Positions 45,032 to 54,049 of a stretch of DNA of 64,000 nucleotides are shown one piece after another (the stretch's first letter is position 1; the number at the start of each line of letters is the position of its first letter). The stretch is taken from contig NZ_KB911579.1 of assembly GCF_000383575.1 (NCBI RefSeq), positions 3,132,523-3,196,522 on the forward strand, in the 5' to 3' direction. The translations under genes were made by a program, and so were the position numbers. This DNA comes from Salinispora oceanensis (GTDB taxonomy: Bacteria; Actinomycetota; Actinomycetes; Mycobacteriales; Micromonosporaceae). The notes under the pieces are model-generated. The model ran no database searches. It was not told where the DNA came from and was given only the letters and a program-made list of their open reading frames with translations.

Positions 45032-46414
45032 ATGAATGCCGTGCGTGATCATGATCAGGCGGTGGTCCAGCTCCGGCGCTCGTACGCGGCCGTGCGGCCG
45101 GGACAGCCGGTTCGGCTCGCCAAGCGCACATCCAACCTGTTCCGCCCGCGTGCGGCACCGCGCGCGCCGGGCCTTGATGTTAGTGGCCTCGGCGGTGTCC
45201 TCCACGTTGACCCGGTGGCTCGCACCGCCGACGTGCAGGGCATGTGCACGTACGAGGACCTGGTTAACGCGACCCTGCCGCACAAGCTGATGCCGCTGGT
45301 GGTGCCGCAGCTTCGTACCATCACCCTCGGCGGGGCGGTGACCGGCCTGGGTATCGAGTCCACGTCGTTCCGCAACGGGCTGCCGCACGAGTCGGTGATT
45401 GAGCTGGACGTGCTCACCGGGGCCGGGGAGGTCATCACCGCCCGCCCGGAGGGGGAGCACGCCGACCTGTTCACCGCCTTCCCCAACTCGTTGGGCAGCC
45501 TCGGCTACGCGACCCGGCTGCGGATCGAGCTGCAACCGATCGGCCGGCGGGTCGCGCTGCACAATGTGCGGTTCAACCGGCTGGAGGAGCTCGCCGAGGC
45601 GATCGGCGAGGTCATCGTCACCCGCTCGTGGGCTGGGGTGGCGGTGGACGCGATGGACGGGGTGATGTTCAGCCCGGACGAGGCGTACCTGGTGCTCGCC
45701 ACCTTCACCGACGACCCCGGGCCGGTCAGCGACTACACCGGTCAGGAGATTTACTACCGGTCGCTGCAGCAACGTACCCAGGACGCCCTGACCGGGCACG
45801 ACTACCTGTGGCGCTGGGACACCGACTGGTTCTGGTGCTCCGCGGCGTTCGGGGCGCAGCACCCGGTGCTGCGCCGGGTCTGGCCGGCGCGCTGGCGGCG
45901 CAGCGACTTCTACCACCGGCTGGTCCGGTTGGAGCACCGCCATCAGGTGGCCGCGCGGATTGACCGGTGGCGCGGCCAGCCGGCGCGGGAACGGGTGGTG
46001 CAGGACGTGGAGATCCCGCTGGGGCGCACCGCGGAGTTCCTGCGCTGGTTCGCCAGCGCGGTGCGAATGACCCCGGTCTGGCTCTGCCCGTTGCGGCTGC
46101 GGGAACCGAGCGGGCCGGGATCGGCCCGGTCCTGGCCGCTGTATCCGCTGCGGCCGGGGCAGGACTACGTGAACATTGGGTTCTGGGGAAGCGTGCCGAT
46201 CGCCGGGGGTGCCGCCGACGGTGACATGAACCGGGCGATCGAACGCAGGGTGTCGGAGCTTGGCGGGCACAAGTCGCTCTACTCCGACGCGTACTACGAC
46301 CGGGAGGTGTTTGACCGGCTCTACGGCGGCGACACCTGGCGGGCGGTCAAGGACCGCTACGACCCGGCCCACCGGCTAACCGGACTGTACGAGAAGGCGG
46401 TAGCACGAGCATGA
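45032..46414 (+). CDS. tmsA: FAD-linked reductase of 10-methyl fatty acid synthesis
   Basis: The protein is 460 aa. The N-terminal FAD domain of the vanillyl-alcohol-oxidase type is seen in LGGVLHVDPVARTADVQGMC, TITLGGAVTGLGIESTSFRN and ALNSLGSLGY-like NSLGSLGYATRLRIEL. The C-terminal half resembles DHCR24-type sterol reductases. In actinomycetes this gene and the following methyltransferase (tmsAB, also bfaAB) turn oleate in phospholipids into 10-methylstearate; this partner reduces the methylene intermediate. The stop overlaps the tmsB start by 4 bases. Confidence 0.88.
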   Translation: MNAVRDHDQAVVQLRRSYAAVRPGQPVRLAKRTSNLFRPRAAPRAPGLDVSGLGGVLHVDPVARTADVQGMCTYEDLVNATLPHKLMPLVVPQLRTITLGGAVTGLGIESTSFRNGLPHESVIELDVLTGAGEVITARPEGEHADLFTAFPNSLGSLGYATRLRIELQPIGRRVALHNVRFNRLEELAEAIGEVIVTRSWAGVAVDAMDGVMFSPDEAYLVLATFTDDPGPVSDYTGQEIYYRSLQQRTQDALTGHDYLWRWDTDWFWCSAAFGAQHPVLRRVWPARWRRSDFYHRLVRLEHRHQVAARIDRWRGQPARERVVQDVEIPLGRTAEFLRWFASAVRMTPVWLCPLRLREPSGPGSARSWPLYPLRPGQDYVNIGFWGSVPIAGGAADGDMNRAIERRVSELGGHKSLYSDAYYDREVFDRLYGGDTWRAVKDRYDPAHRLTGLYEKAVARA

Positions 46415-47754
46415 GTCTGATTGATCGACAGCAGGAGTCGGCGAGCGTCTCCGCGGCCGCGCCGAAGGCGGCCGGCAATCGGGGACGCACCCTGGCCGAC
46501 ATCATTCGGGCGCTGACCACCGAGCCCCTGCCGGTGCGGATCACCGGGTACGACGGCAGTTCCGTCGGCCCGTCTGACGCCGGCATCACCCTCACCATCC
46601 ACACCCCGCGCGGCCTGTCCTACCTGCTGACCGCCCCGGGTGACCTGGGGATGGCCCGGGCGTATGTCAGCGGCGACCTTGGCCTGTCCGGGGTGCATCC
46701 GGGTGACCCGTACGAGGCGCTGCGGGTGCTCAAGGACGAGGTGCGGCTGCGGATCCCGCCGGTGCCCGAGGCCCTGGCCCTGGTCCGGGGTCTGGGCTGG
46801 GAGCGGCTGCTGCCGCCGCCACCTCCGCCGCAGGAGGCGGTGCCCCGGTGGAAGCGGGTGTTGGGCGGGCTACGCCACTCCCGGATCCGGGACAGCAGCG
46901 CCATCTCGCATCACTACGACGTGTCGAACGCCTTCTACGAGAAGGTGCTCGGGGAGTCGATGACGTACACCTGCGCGTTGTTCCGCTCGCCGCAGGACTC
47001 GTTGGAGACGGCGCAGGCGGCCAAGTACGACCTGGTGGCGCAGAAGCTCGCGGTCAAATCCGGGATGCGGCTGCTGGATGTGGGCTGCGGGTGGGGCGGC
47101 ATGGTCCGGCACGTGGCCCGCGAGTACGGCGTCCAGGCGCTCGGGGTGACCCTCTCCAGAGCACAGGCCGAGTGGGCACAGGCCGCGATCGAGCGGGAGG
47201 GGCTGACCGGGCTGGCCGAGGTGCGGTACCTCGATTACCGGGACACGCCGCGGGAGCAGTTCGACGTGGTGTCGTCGATCGGACTGACCGAGCACATCGG
47301 GGTGCGTAACTATCCGGAATACTTCGGCTCGCTCCGGGACCGGCTGCGGCCCGACGGTCGGCTGCTCAACCACTGCATCACCCGCGCCGACAACCGCGCG
47401 CCGCACCGCTCCGGCGCATTCATCGACCGATATGTCTTCCCGGACGGCGAGTTGGCCGGGCCGGGCCGGGTGCTCTCCGAGATCCACGACGTGGGCTTGG
47501 AGGTGCAGCACGAGGAGAACCTGCGCCGCCACTACGCGTTGACGCTCGCGGCCTGGTGCCGCAACCTCGTGGCGAACTGGGACTTCTGCGTCGGCGAGGT
47601 GGGCGCGGGAACTGCCCGGGTCTGGGGCCTGTACATGGCCGGATCCCGGATGTCATTCGAGCGCAACGCCATCCAGCTGCACCAGGTGCTGGCGACGCGG
47701 ACCAGCGCCGCGGGGGTGACGAGCTACCCGCTGCGGCCGGACTGGCTGCCCTGA
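46411..47754 (+). CDS. tmsB: SAM methyltransferase of 10-methyl fatty acid synthesis
   Basis: The protein is 447 aa, related to cyclopropane fatty acid synthase. ISHHYDVSNAFYEKVLGESM is the lipid-site signature, LLDVGCGWGG near residue 221 is SAM motif I, and SSIGLTEHIGVRNYPEYF follows. It adds a methyl group to the double bond of a phospholipid acyl chain. With tmsA it makes 10-methyl branched chains, known markers of Micromonospora and relatives. It is translationally coupled to tmsA and followed by a strong terminator. Confidence 0.92.
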   Translation: MSLIDRQQESASVSAAAPKAAGNRGRTLADIIRALTTEPLPVRITGYDGSSVGPSDAGITLTIHTPRGLSYLLTAPGDLGMARAYVSGDLGLSGVHPGDPYEALRVLKDEVRLRIPPVPEALALVRGLGWERLLPPPPPPQEAVPRWKRVLGGLRHSRIRDSSAISHHYDVSNAFYEKVLGESMTYTCALFRSPQDSLETAQAAKYDLVAQKLAVKSGMRLLDVGCGWGGMVRHVAREYGVQALGVTLSRAQAEWAQAAIEREGLTGLAEVRYLDYRDTPREQFDVVSSIGLTEHIGVRNYPEYFGSLRDRLRPDGRLLNHCITRADNRAPHRSGAFIDRYVFPDGELAGPGRVLSEIHDVGLEVQHEENLRRHYALTLAAWCRNLVANWDFCVGEVGAGTARVWGLYMAGSRMSFERNAIQLHQVLATRTSAAGVTSYPLRPDWLP

Positions 47755-47758
47755 CTCC

Positions 47759-47800
47759 GGTGCTGCCGGCGGTCTCCGTAAGGCGACCGCCGGCAGCACC
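47759..47800 (+). terminator. Terminator of the tmsAB operon
   Basis: A perfect 16-bp stem (GGTGCTGCCGGCGGTC and its complement) with a 10-base loop begins 4 bases after the tmsB stop. Confidence 0.85.
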
Positions 47801-47888
47801 CCGTACCCGCCCGGGCTCCACCGGACCTGGTGGCTGTCCGGGACCGCGGCCACTAGCCTGGAGCGGCTCGAAAGGGAACGGGGGAGTC

Positions 47889-49298
47889 GTGCAGAACCGA
47901 CGTGTCGTCGTGCTGGTCGCCGTCCTGGTGTCGACCTTCGCGTTGCCGCTCTCGCTGACCGGGGCCTCGGTGGCGCTGCCGGAGATCGGGCGGGGCCTCA
48001 ACGCCGACCTGGCCGGGGTGCAGTGGGTGGTCAACGGCTACAACGCCACCTTCGCCAGCTTCATGCTCGCCACGGGCGCCCTGGCCGACCTGGTTGGTCG
48101 GCGGCGGGTCTTCGCCGTCGGGCTTGTGATCTTCGCCGGGGCAGGGCTACTCGCGAGCGCCGCCGGCGACGTCCTCCTGCTGAACCTGTTGCGCGCAGTC
48201 GCCGGTGTCGGTGCGGCTGCCGCCGCGACCAGCGCGGGGGCGGTGCTGGCCAACACGTTTCAGGGGCGGGCCCGGACGCGCGCGTTCAGCGTCTTCGGGA
48301 TGGCCATCGGTGCTGGCCTGGCTTTCGGGCCGACGATCGCGGGGCTGCTGATCGACCTTCTGGGGTGGCGGGCGGTGTTCGCCGTGCCCGCGTTGGTGGC
48401 GGTGGCGGTGCTGCTGCTGGTGCCGTGGCTGCCGGAGTCGCGTCAACCGCACGCGGGCCGGCTCGACTGGGGTGGGACCGTCTCCTTCACCGTCGCGCTA
48501 CTACTGTTGATCTTTGGCTTCGTGCAGGGGCCGGCGTACGGCTGGGACGATCCGAGGATCGTGGCCGCCTTCGCGGCGACGGTGATCCTTTTCGTGGCCT
48601 TCGTCCGGGTGGAGCGGTCTCACCCCGAGCCGATGTTCGACCTGACCCTCCTGGCCAGTCCGCGCTTCGTCGGCATCTGTCTGGCGGCGGCGACTGTCGT
48701 CTCGGTTCTGGTGCCGCTGCTGGTGTATCTGCCGTCCTACCTCACCACGGTGGTCGGGTTGACGCCCAGCGCCGCCGGCCTGACCCTGGTCCTGCTCACC
48801 GCGCCGACCGTGGCGTTGCCGCTGCTCGCCGGGGCGTTGACCCGGTGGGTGTCGGCGTCGGCGGTGATCGTCGTCGCCGTCCTGTCGGTCGCCTTGGGAG
48901 CGGCGTGGGCGACCGTGCTCGCCCCGACCAGCGGCCCGGCTGACCTGGCCGGCCCGCTGCTCGTGATCGGTACCGGCATCGGGTTGTCCATCGGGCTGCT
49001 CGACGCGCTCGCCATCGGTAGTGTCCCGCCGCATCGGGCCGGCACCGGCGCCGGGATGATCAATACGGCGCGATTGGCGAGCGAGACCGTCGCCATCGCG
49101 GTCGTCGGGGCGGTGCTGGCGAGCACCACCGCGGGTCGGCTCGCCGATCCTGGCTTCACCAGCGGGCTGCGGACGGTGCTCTGGGCGATGGCCGGTGTGG
49201 CGGCGCTCGCCGCGCTGACCGTCGCGGTGCTGGTCCGCCGCGATCGACGCCAACGCGACCAGCCGGGCTTGCGTGAGGGGGCGGGGCGCGGGCTTTGA
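47889..49298 (+). CDS. MFS drug transporter (DHA2-like)
   Basis: The protein is 469 aa with about 14 membrane helices. The family pattern is clear: SVALPEIGRGLNADLAGVQW, VNGYNATFASFMLATGALAD with LVGRRRVFAVGL, and AVAGVGAAAAATSAGAVLAN. These are EmrB/QacA-type proton-drug antiporters. The substrate is unknown. The start is a GTG at 47889. No regulator is next to it. Confidence 0.88.
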   Translation: MQNRRVVVLVAVLVSTFALPLSLTGASVALPEIGRGLNADLAGVQWVVNGYNATFASFMLATGALADLVGRRRVFAVGLVIFAGAGLLASAAGDVLLLNLLRAVAGVGAAAAATSAGAVLANTFQGRARTRAFSVFGMAIGAGLAFGPTIAGLLIDLLGWRAVFAVPALVAVAVLLLVPWLPESRQPHAGRLDWGGTVSFTVALLLLIFGFVQGPAYGWDDPRIVAAFAATVILFVAFVRVERSHPEPMFDLTLLASPRFVGICLAAATVVSVLVPLLVYLPSYLTTVVGLTPSAAGLTLVLLTAPTVALPLLAGALTRWVSASAVIVVAVLSVALGAAWATVLAPTSGPADLAGPLLVIGTGIGLSIGLLDALAIGSVPPHRAGTGAGMINTARLASETVAIAVVGAVLASTTAGRLADPGFTSGLRTVLWAMAGVAALAALTVAVLVRRDRRQRDQPGLREGAGRGL

Positions 49299-49397
49299 CG
49301 GTCGTAGGCTGGCTGGTGAGATTTCGTCCGCCGGCGACGGTCGAAGACCGGCTGGTGGGATCTCGCCAGTGGATCACAAGTCTGGGAGGTCCGGCAG

Positions 49398-49682
49398 GTG
49401 CTCATCGTCGCCGGAAGTATGTACGTCGACCCGGAGGATCGAGAACGCTACCTCGCCGGGTGCCTTGAGGTCGTGACGGCTGCGCGGGGCGCGTCCGGCT
49501 GTCTCGACTTCACGATCAGCGGGGACCTGGTCGAGCCCGGCCGGATCAACGTGTACGAGCGCTGGGAGACCGAGGAGCAGCTGCTGACCTTTCGCGGTGC
49601 CGGCCCAACCGAGGAGCAGCAGGTGGCGATTCGAGACGCGAAGATTTTTCGGTACGAGATCTCTGCCGTCGAGACGCCCTGA
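49398..49682 (+). CDS. Antibiotic biosynthesis monooxygenase-like (ABM) protein
   Basis: The protein is 94 aa. The fold is the dimeric ferredoxin-like barrel of ABM proteins: MLIVAGSMYVDPEDRERYLA, ARGASGCLDFTISGDLVEPG and INVYERWETEEQLLTF. Members oxidise quinone-like rings or act as small stress enzymes such as YgiN. The start is a GTG. It stands alone after the MFS gene. Confidence 0.88.
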   Translation: MLIVAGSMYVDPEDRERYLAGCLEVVTAARGASGCLDFTISGDLVEPGRINVYERWETEEQLLTFRGAGPTEEQQVAIRDAKIFRYEISAVETP

Positions 49683-49819
49683 CGAGGCCGGTCCGCCTAT
49701 CGTCTAGACCACTCCGTCGATCGGACACATTGTTTGCCGTAAGCCGTCCCCCGCGGGGTTACACCAGAGTTATTCCTGGTGACACCCCCGAATGGTGGCC
49801 TACGCGGCGGAGGGTCGGC

Positions 49820-51010
49820 GTGGCGATGACTGGCTCGACGGGTTCGACGTGGCGGTACCGGTGGGCGTACCGGCAGAACGAACGGCGACAGCGGGTGTTC
49901 CGCGAGGCCGACGGGGCGTGGCGGCGGCGGGACGAGGAGCTGCGGCGCCTACGAACCCTCGCCGAGGAGCTCGGTGGCTCGGTTGACGCGGGTGCGGGTC
50001 TCCCGATCGAACTCGACCCCGGGGAGACGGTCTGTTGGGTGCTGCCCGCCGCCCAACTGGTTGAGGTACGGCGTGCGGTGGTGCTTCCCGCACCCGAGCT
50101 GACGGTCACCCTGCAACCCGGTCCGCTGCGCAGGCGGCGCTCGGACAGCGTGCGGATCGCGGACACCGGTATCGCCGTGATCACCAACCATCGGCTGGTC
50201 CTGCTCGGTGGGCGCGGCCGGCGAGACTGGGCGTACGGAAAGATGACCGGTCTGGCGCACGACCCCCGCGCGCCGGTGACGCTGATCCAGGTGCTCGACC
50301 GGCGGCGCGCCTCCGGCCTGCTGCTGCCCGCGGATGCGGCGGCCGACTTCCGGTTCAAGCTGAGTGTGGCCTTCGCGGACGCGATCGAGCAGCGGGAGGC
50401 GGTGCTCGCCCAACTCGACGAGGCCCTCGTCGAGCACGCTCAGGGCAAGCCGCTTCGCCCCGCCGTTGTCACGCCCGCGCAGGCGCGGCTGACTGGGTTC
50501 GTCCTCGGTGGCGCGCGGACGGTGGCGGTCGCCGCCGGGATCGCCCTGTTGGTTCCGGCGGCGTTGATCGTCTCTGCCCCGTCCGCCCCGTCCGACTCGA
50601 TCCGGACGGAGGTGGCGGCGGCGACGGCCGGGGACGCGACGGAACCGCCAGCGGTAGTCGCCTCGGCTACCGCTACCACCTCGGCGAGAGCTAGTGCCTC
50701 GGCTACCGCTGTCACGGCCGCCGGTGCGGGTCACGCCGAGGCGGGGCCGCCAGCACCGACGCCGATCGCGGCGCCAGACCTGTGTGGCGCCCCGACCAAC
50801 CCGCTGGGGTACGGCTTCTGCGCTGGGGACCCGATCCGGAAGCCGGCCGCCGAGGTGTGTGACTGGTTCGACTGCGTGCCCGGATTCTGGGCCGGCCGGG
50901 GGTATCTGGTGCAGTGTGGGAACAGTTCGGTCAGTCTCGCTGGCGGCAGCCTGCGCGCCTGTGGACAGCACGGCGGCGTCTGGCGCACTGTCCGGGCGTT
51001 GAGTCCGTAG
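49820..51010 (+). CDS. Membrane protein with low-complexity stalk, tandem paralogue 1
   Basis: The protein is 396 aa. A cytoplasmic N-terminal domain (YRWAYRQNERRQRVFREADG, then IADTGIAVITNHRLVLLGGR) resembles the second paralogue downstream. One membrane helix lies near residue 250 (VAVAAGIALLVPAALIVSAP). An Ala/Thr/Ser stalk and a small cysteine-rich domain (DLCGAPTNPLGYGFCAG, VCDWFDCVPGFWAGRGYLVQ) should be outside. The GTG at 49820 is 5 bases after GGAGGG. No family is recognised. Confidence 0.72.
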   Translation: MAMTGSTGSTWRYRWAYRQNERRQRVFREADGAWRRRDEELRRLRTLAEELGGSVDAGAGLPIELDPGETVCWVLPAAQLVEVRRAVVLPAPELTVTLQPGPLRRRRSDSVRIADTGIAVITNHRLVLLGGRGRRDWAYGKMTGLAHDPRAPVTLIQVLDRRRASGLLLPADAAADFRFKLSVAFADAIEQREAVLAQLDEALVEHAQGKPLRPAVVTPAQARLTGFVLGGARTVAVAAGIALLVPAALIVSAPSAPSDSIRTEVAAATAGDATEPPAVVASATATTSARASASATAVTAAGAGHAEAGPPAPTPIAAPDLCGAPTNPLGYGFCAGDPIRKPAAEVCDWFDCVPGFWAGRGYLVQCGNSSVSLAGGSLRACGQHGGVWRTVRALSP

Positions 51011-51105
51011 TCAGGATGAGGTCCCTCTGGGGCCGCTTCGGCTAACTGCCGAGGCTGTACCCGCCAGCAGGGGACGACCGTATCCAATCCCAGATGTGAA
51101 ACGTT

Positions 51106-52464
51106 GTGCTGTACGTGACGGCGACCTCACCCCGCCTCGTGCGTGGTCCCCGACTGCCCTGGCGGTCCCGGTGGGCCGACCGGGAAAACGACCGGCGACG
51201 GCGTGTCCATGTGGCCGAGGCTGCTGCTTGGCGCCGCCGTGCCGACGAGCTGACCCGGCTGCGGGTTGAGGTCGGCCTGCTTGGGTCTGGCCGGCCGAGG
51301 AGCGTGCCGGTGCAACTCTGCCCCGGTGAGGTGGTCCACCGGGTCTTCCCGGTCGTGGAGTTGGTCGAGGCCGTCACCGGGAACGTCGGCCGGCTACCCG
51401 TGCCCGGGCGGGCGGTGGACCTGGCCGGCACCGACCAGCCGTCGCGTCCGCTGCCGCCGGAGATTCGGGCGGTGGAGGCCGGCAGCGGCGTGGTGACCGA
51501 CCGGCGCGTGATCTTCCTCGGCCGGCACCGACAACGGGACTGGTGGTTCGAGGAGTTGGTCGCCCCGGCCCACCATCGCAGTTCGCCGCTGACCCTGCTG
51601 CCCACCGTTGACGGGTCCCCGGTGGCCGGGCTGCTGGTGGCGCGTCCGGTGACCGTGACCTTCCGCTTCCACCTCACGCTGGCCTTCGCCGATGGTCTCG
51701 GCAACCGAGATGCGGTCGCCGCCTGCCTGGATGAGCTGGTCGCCAAGCACCAGCGCACTCGGCCGACAGCGCCCCCGGTCGCCCTGCCGGAGCAGGCACC
51801 GATGCGGGCCCGGTTGACTAACCGCCGGTGTGTCAGCGCCGTAGCGGCGGTCGCCGCGGCGGTGGTGTCTGCTTTTGTTGTCGCCCCCGGGGTGGCAACA
51901 CTGCCGCCGGCCGCGCCGGTGGCCGGGCTCGACCGGTCCGAACCCAGTGCGGCCTCTGGCCCGGGCGGCCCGGCCGGCCCAGCATCGAGCAGCCGCCCGA
52001 TGCCCCCCGCGTCGCCGCAGCCCCCCGCGTCGCCGCAGCCCCCCGCGTCGCCGCAGCCCCCCGCGTCGCCGCAGCCCGCCGCGGTGCCGCCGTCCGCTGC
52101 GGTGCCGCGATCCGCCGGGGTGCCGCCGTCCACCGTGGTGGTGCCGTCGGCGCCACCCCCCGTTGAAACACCGGTACCGCACCGCCCCGAGCCGTCGCAC
52201 CATGCCGATCGGCCGCACCACCCCGATCGGCCGCACCACCCCGATCGGCCGCACCACCCTGAACGGCCGCACCGCTCCGGGGACGGGTGGGACGCCAAAT
52301 GCGAGTGGCACTGCGGGCCGAAACGCCGGAATGACCGGTCGTCCTCGGTCGGCCAGGACGGTCGGTCTAGCGGGTGGGAGCCCGGTCGCGACCGCGTCGC
52401 CGGGCGGGATGGGACGGGAGACCAAGGCGACGGACGCTCGCACGGCGCGACGAATCTGTCGTAG
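51106..52464 (+). CDS. Membrane protein with tandem-repeat stalk, tandem paralogue 2
   Basis: The protein is 452 aa. The N-terminal domain (WRSRWADRENDRRRRVHVAE, SGVVTDRRVIFLGRHRQRDW) matches that of paralogue 1. A membrane helix near residue 250 (VSAVAAVAAAVVSAFVVAPG) leads to an outside stalk with PPASPQ four times and HHPDRP three times. The tail is charged and ends without the cysteine domain of paralogue 1. The two genes probably arose by duplication and the stalk by repeat expansion. Function is unknown. Confidence 0.72.
   Translation: MLYVTATSPRLVRGPRLPWRSRWADRENDRRRRVHVAEAAAWRRRADELTRLRVEVGLLGSGRPRSVPVQLCPGEVVHRVFPVVELVEAVTGNVGRLPVPGRAVDLAGTDQPSRPLPPEIRAVEAGSGVVTDRRVIFLGRHRQRDWWFEELVAPAHHRSSPLTLLPTVDGSPVAGLLVARPVTVTFRFHLTLAFADGLGNRDAVAACLDELVAKHQRTRPTAPPVALPEQAPMRARLTNRRCVSAVAAVAAAVVSAFVVAPGVATLPPAAPVAGLDRSEPSAASGPGGPAGPASSSRPMPPASPQPPASPQPPASPQPPASPQPAAVPPSAAVPRSAGVPPSTVVVPSAPPPVETPVPHRPEPSHHADRPHHPDRPHHPDRPHHPERPHRSGDGWDAKCEWHCGPKRRNDRSSSVGQDGRSSGWEPGRDRVAGRDGTGDQGDGRSHGATNLS
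52003..52074 (+). repeat. Four perfect 18-bp tandem repeats
   Basis: The unit CCCCCCGCGTCGCCGCAG occurs four times without a mismatch and encodes PPASPQ. Perfect identity points to recent slippage, so copy number may vary between strains. Confidence 0.95.
52205..52258 (+). repeat. Three perfect 18-bp tandem repeats
   Basis: The unit CCGATCGGCCGCACCACC occurs three times and a degenerate fourth follows. It encodes a His/Pro/Asp/Arg stretch (DRPHHP) in the same stalk, which might bind metal. Confidence 0.95.
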
Positions 52465-52484
52465 CCCGCTGGCAGGGTCCGAGC

Positions 52485-52958
52485 ATGCTGTTGACCTCGC
52501 TGGCCGAAACCGATCGAGCTTCCCTGGCCGAGACCGACCGGGCCGCACTGGCCGAGCACGACCCGGCGCTGCTGACCGACATCGACCGGGCGTTCCGCGC
52601 TTCCTGGTCGACCGAGACCTGCGATCCGGTTGATCTGCCCTGGACTGCGACGAACCCGGCCCGTGGGCAGTGTGGCGTTACGGCGCTCGTGCTGCGTGAG
52701 CTGATCGGCGGCGAGCTGCTGTGCGCAGTGGTGCTGCGGCGGGACGGGTCCCGGCAGGGCATGCACCTGTGGAACCGCCTCCCCGGAGGGGTGGAGATCG
52801 ACCTGACCCGGGAGCAGTTCACGGTGGACGAGATCGTGCAGGAACCGGTCGTGCTGGGGCTGGGGCCGCTACGCCGCTGCGTCCAGCAGTACGCGCTACT
52901 CCGGCACCGGGTGCGCGGCCTGCTCGGCCTGCCGCCGGACGGAGTGGTTCACGCCTGA
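52485..52958 (+). CDS. YunG-like protein
   Basis: The protein is 157 aa. After a repetitive front (SLAETDRASLAETDRAALAE) the YunG-type domain follows: IDRAFRASWSTETCDPVDLP, NPARGQCGVTALVLRELIGG and MHLWNRLPGGVEIDLTREQF. The order Cys, then His, then Asp resembles a papain-like or transglutaminase-like active site, but the family is uncharacterised. The ATG at 52485 is the simplest start; a downstream start would remove the repeats. Its end overlaps the GYD gene by 10 bases. Confidence 0.78.
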   Translation: MLLTSLAETDRASLAETDRAALAEHDPALLTDIDRAFRASWSTETCDPVDLPWTATNPARGQCGVTALVLRELIGGELLCAVVLRRDGSRQGMHLWNRLPGGVEIDLTREQFTVDEIVQEPVVLGLGPLRRCVQQYALLRHRVRGLLGLPPDGVVHA

Positions 52959-53272
52959 CCCGGCGCCTGGTAGGTGACCGGCGTCTGCGCTGCTTCGTCG
53001 ATCTCCTCTGGCGTAATCAGCGGGATGACCTCGGCTCTCACTCCACCCGTCGCCTGGGCGGCGATGCCGAGCGCGGCGGTGGTCATGTTGTCCGGCACGT
53101 CGCAGGAGACGAAGAGGTCGTGTTTGCCGATCGCGAAGTACAACGACTCCACCCGCCCGCCCGCGTTTTCGATCAGCGCCCGGACCACCTCTGCCCGTGC
53201 CGTTCCACCCTGCTCACTCAGCCCTGCCATCCCCTGGGCGGTATAGGTCGCTTGAAAGAGATATTTCGCCAC
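52949..53272 (-). CDS. GYD-domain protein
   Basis: The protein is 107 aa from a GTG at 53272. The GYD pattern is seen in KYLFQATYTAQGMAGLSEQG, GGRVESLYFAIGKHDLFVSC and a C-terminal VIPLITPEEIDEA. These small dimeric proteins are widespread and have no known role. It converges on the YunG-like gene. Confidence 0.88.
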   Translation of the reverse strand: MAKYLFQATYTAQGMAGLSEQGGTARAEVVRALIENAGGRVESLYFAIGKHDLFVSCDVPDNMTTAALGIAAQATGGVRAEVIPLITPEEIDEAAQTPVTYQAPGQA

Positions 53273-53455
53273 GCCCCTACCACCTTCCCGGGCACCCGCG
53301 GCCCGGTCCATTGGTACCCGCTCGCCACCCGGATACGCCTCAGTCGCTTGGCTGTTCGCGGACCCGGTGGCGGGCGGAGGGTCGCAGGGCTCAGGGCTGT
53401 GTCCGCGGCCCGGGACAAACGGGGGTGTGGGTCGCCGCGTCGTACGCCGGGTGGA

Positions 53456-54049
53456 TCATCGCTGCGTGGCTGGCGGTAGTACGCCGTACCGGAGCAGGAC
53501 GGTGTCGAAGTTGTCGAAGGCGCGTACGCCCAGGCGTCGGAGCGAGACCGGGTGCTTGAACAGGGGGGTGCCGCCGGCGAGGGCGGCGGGGCCGAGGAGC
53601 ACGTGGATTTCGTCGATCAGACCGTGCTGGAGTAGCCCGTTCCAGGTGGCCCGGCTGGCCCAGGTGACGATCTCTCTGCCGTCCTGTTCCTTGAGCTTGG
53701 CGATTTCGGTGGGGGCGGCGGCCCGGCTGATGATGCGGGCGTTGTCCGCCCAGGGGTGGTCGGCCGGCGGCGGGGAGGCGTGGTCGGAGACGACCACCTT
53801 GTCGACCACGTTGTAGATCTTTGAGAACTCCCGGTCGGCCTCGAAGGCGGAGCTGTCGTCGGCGACGCCGGGCCAGTAGCTGGAGAACATCGCGTAGGAG
53901 TTCGCGCCGAGCAGTACGGTGTCGGCGGCCTGGATCCGCTCGAGGTTGTAGGTGCCGAAACAGTTCTCCATCGGCACTGTGACGCCGCCGCCGGGGCCGT
54001 CGTAGAAGCCGTCCATCGACACGGCACTGACCACGATGAGTTTTCGCAT
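53456..54049 (-). CDS. Dihydrofolate-reductase-fold protein
   Basis: The protein is 197 aa. It starts MRKLIVVSAVSMDGFYDGPG and has ADTVLLGANSYAMFSSYWPG and a late LIDEIHVLLGPAALAGGTPL. These are marks of the RibD C-terminal/DHFR-like reductases, which use NADPH on unknown pteridine- or riboflavin-like substrates. AAGGGAG precedes the ATG. It is divergent from a DHA2 transporter gene. Confidence 0.9.
   Translation of the reverse strand: MRKLIVVSAVSMDGFYDGPGGGVTVPMENCFGTYNLERIQAADTVLLGANSYAMFSSYWPGVADDSSAFEADREFSKIYNVVDKVVVSDHASPPPADHPWADNARIISRAAAPTEIAKLKEQDGREIVTWASRATWNGLLQHGLIDEIHVLLGPAALAGGTPLFKHPVSLRRLGVRAFDNFDTVLLRYGVLPPATQR

Noticed and set aside
49690..49730. Possible tRNA-like sequence after the ABM gene
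   Set aside because: A short stretch resembling an anticodon arm is present, but no acceptor or T arm pairs with it.
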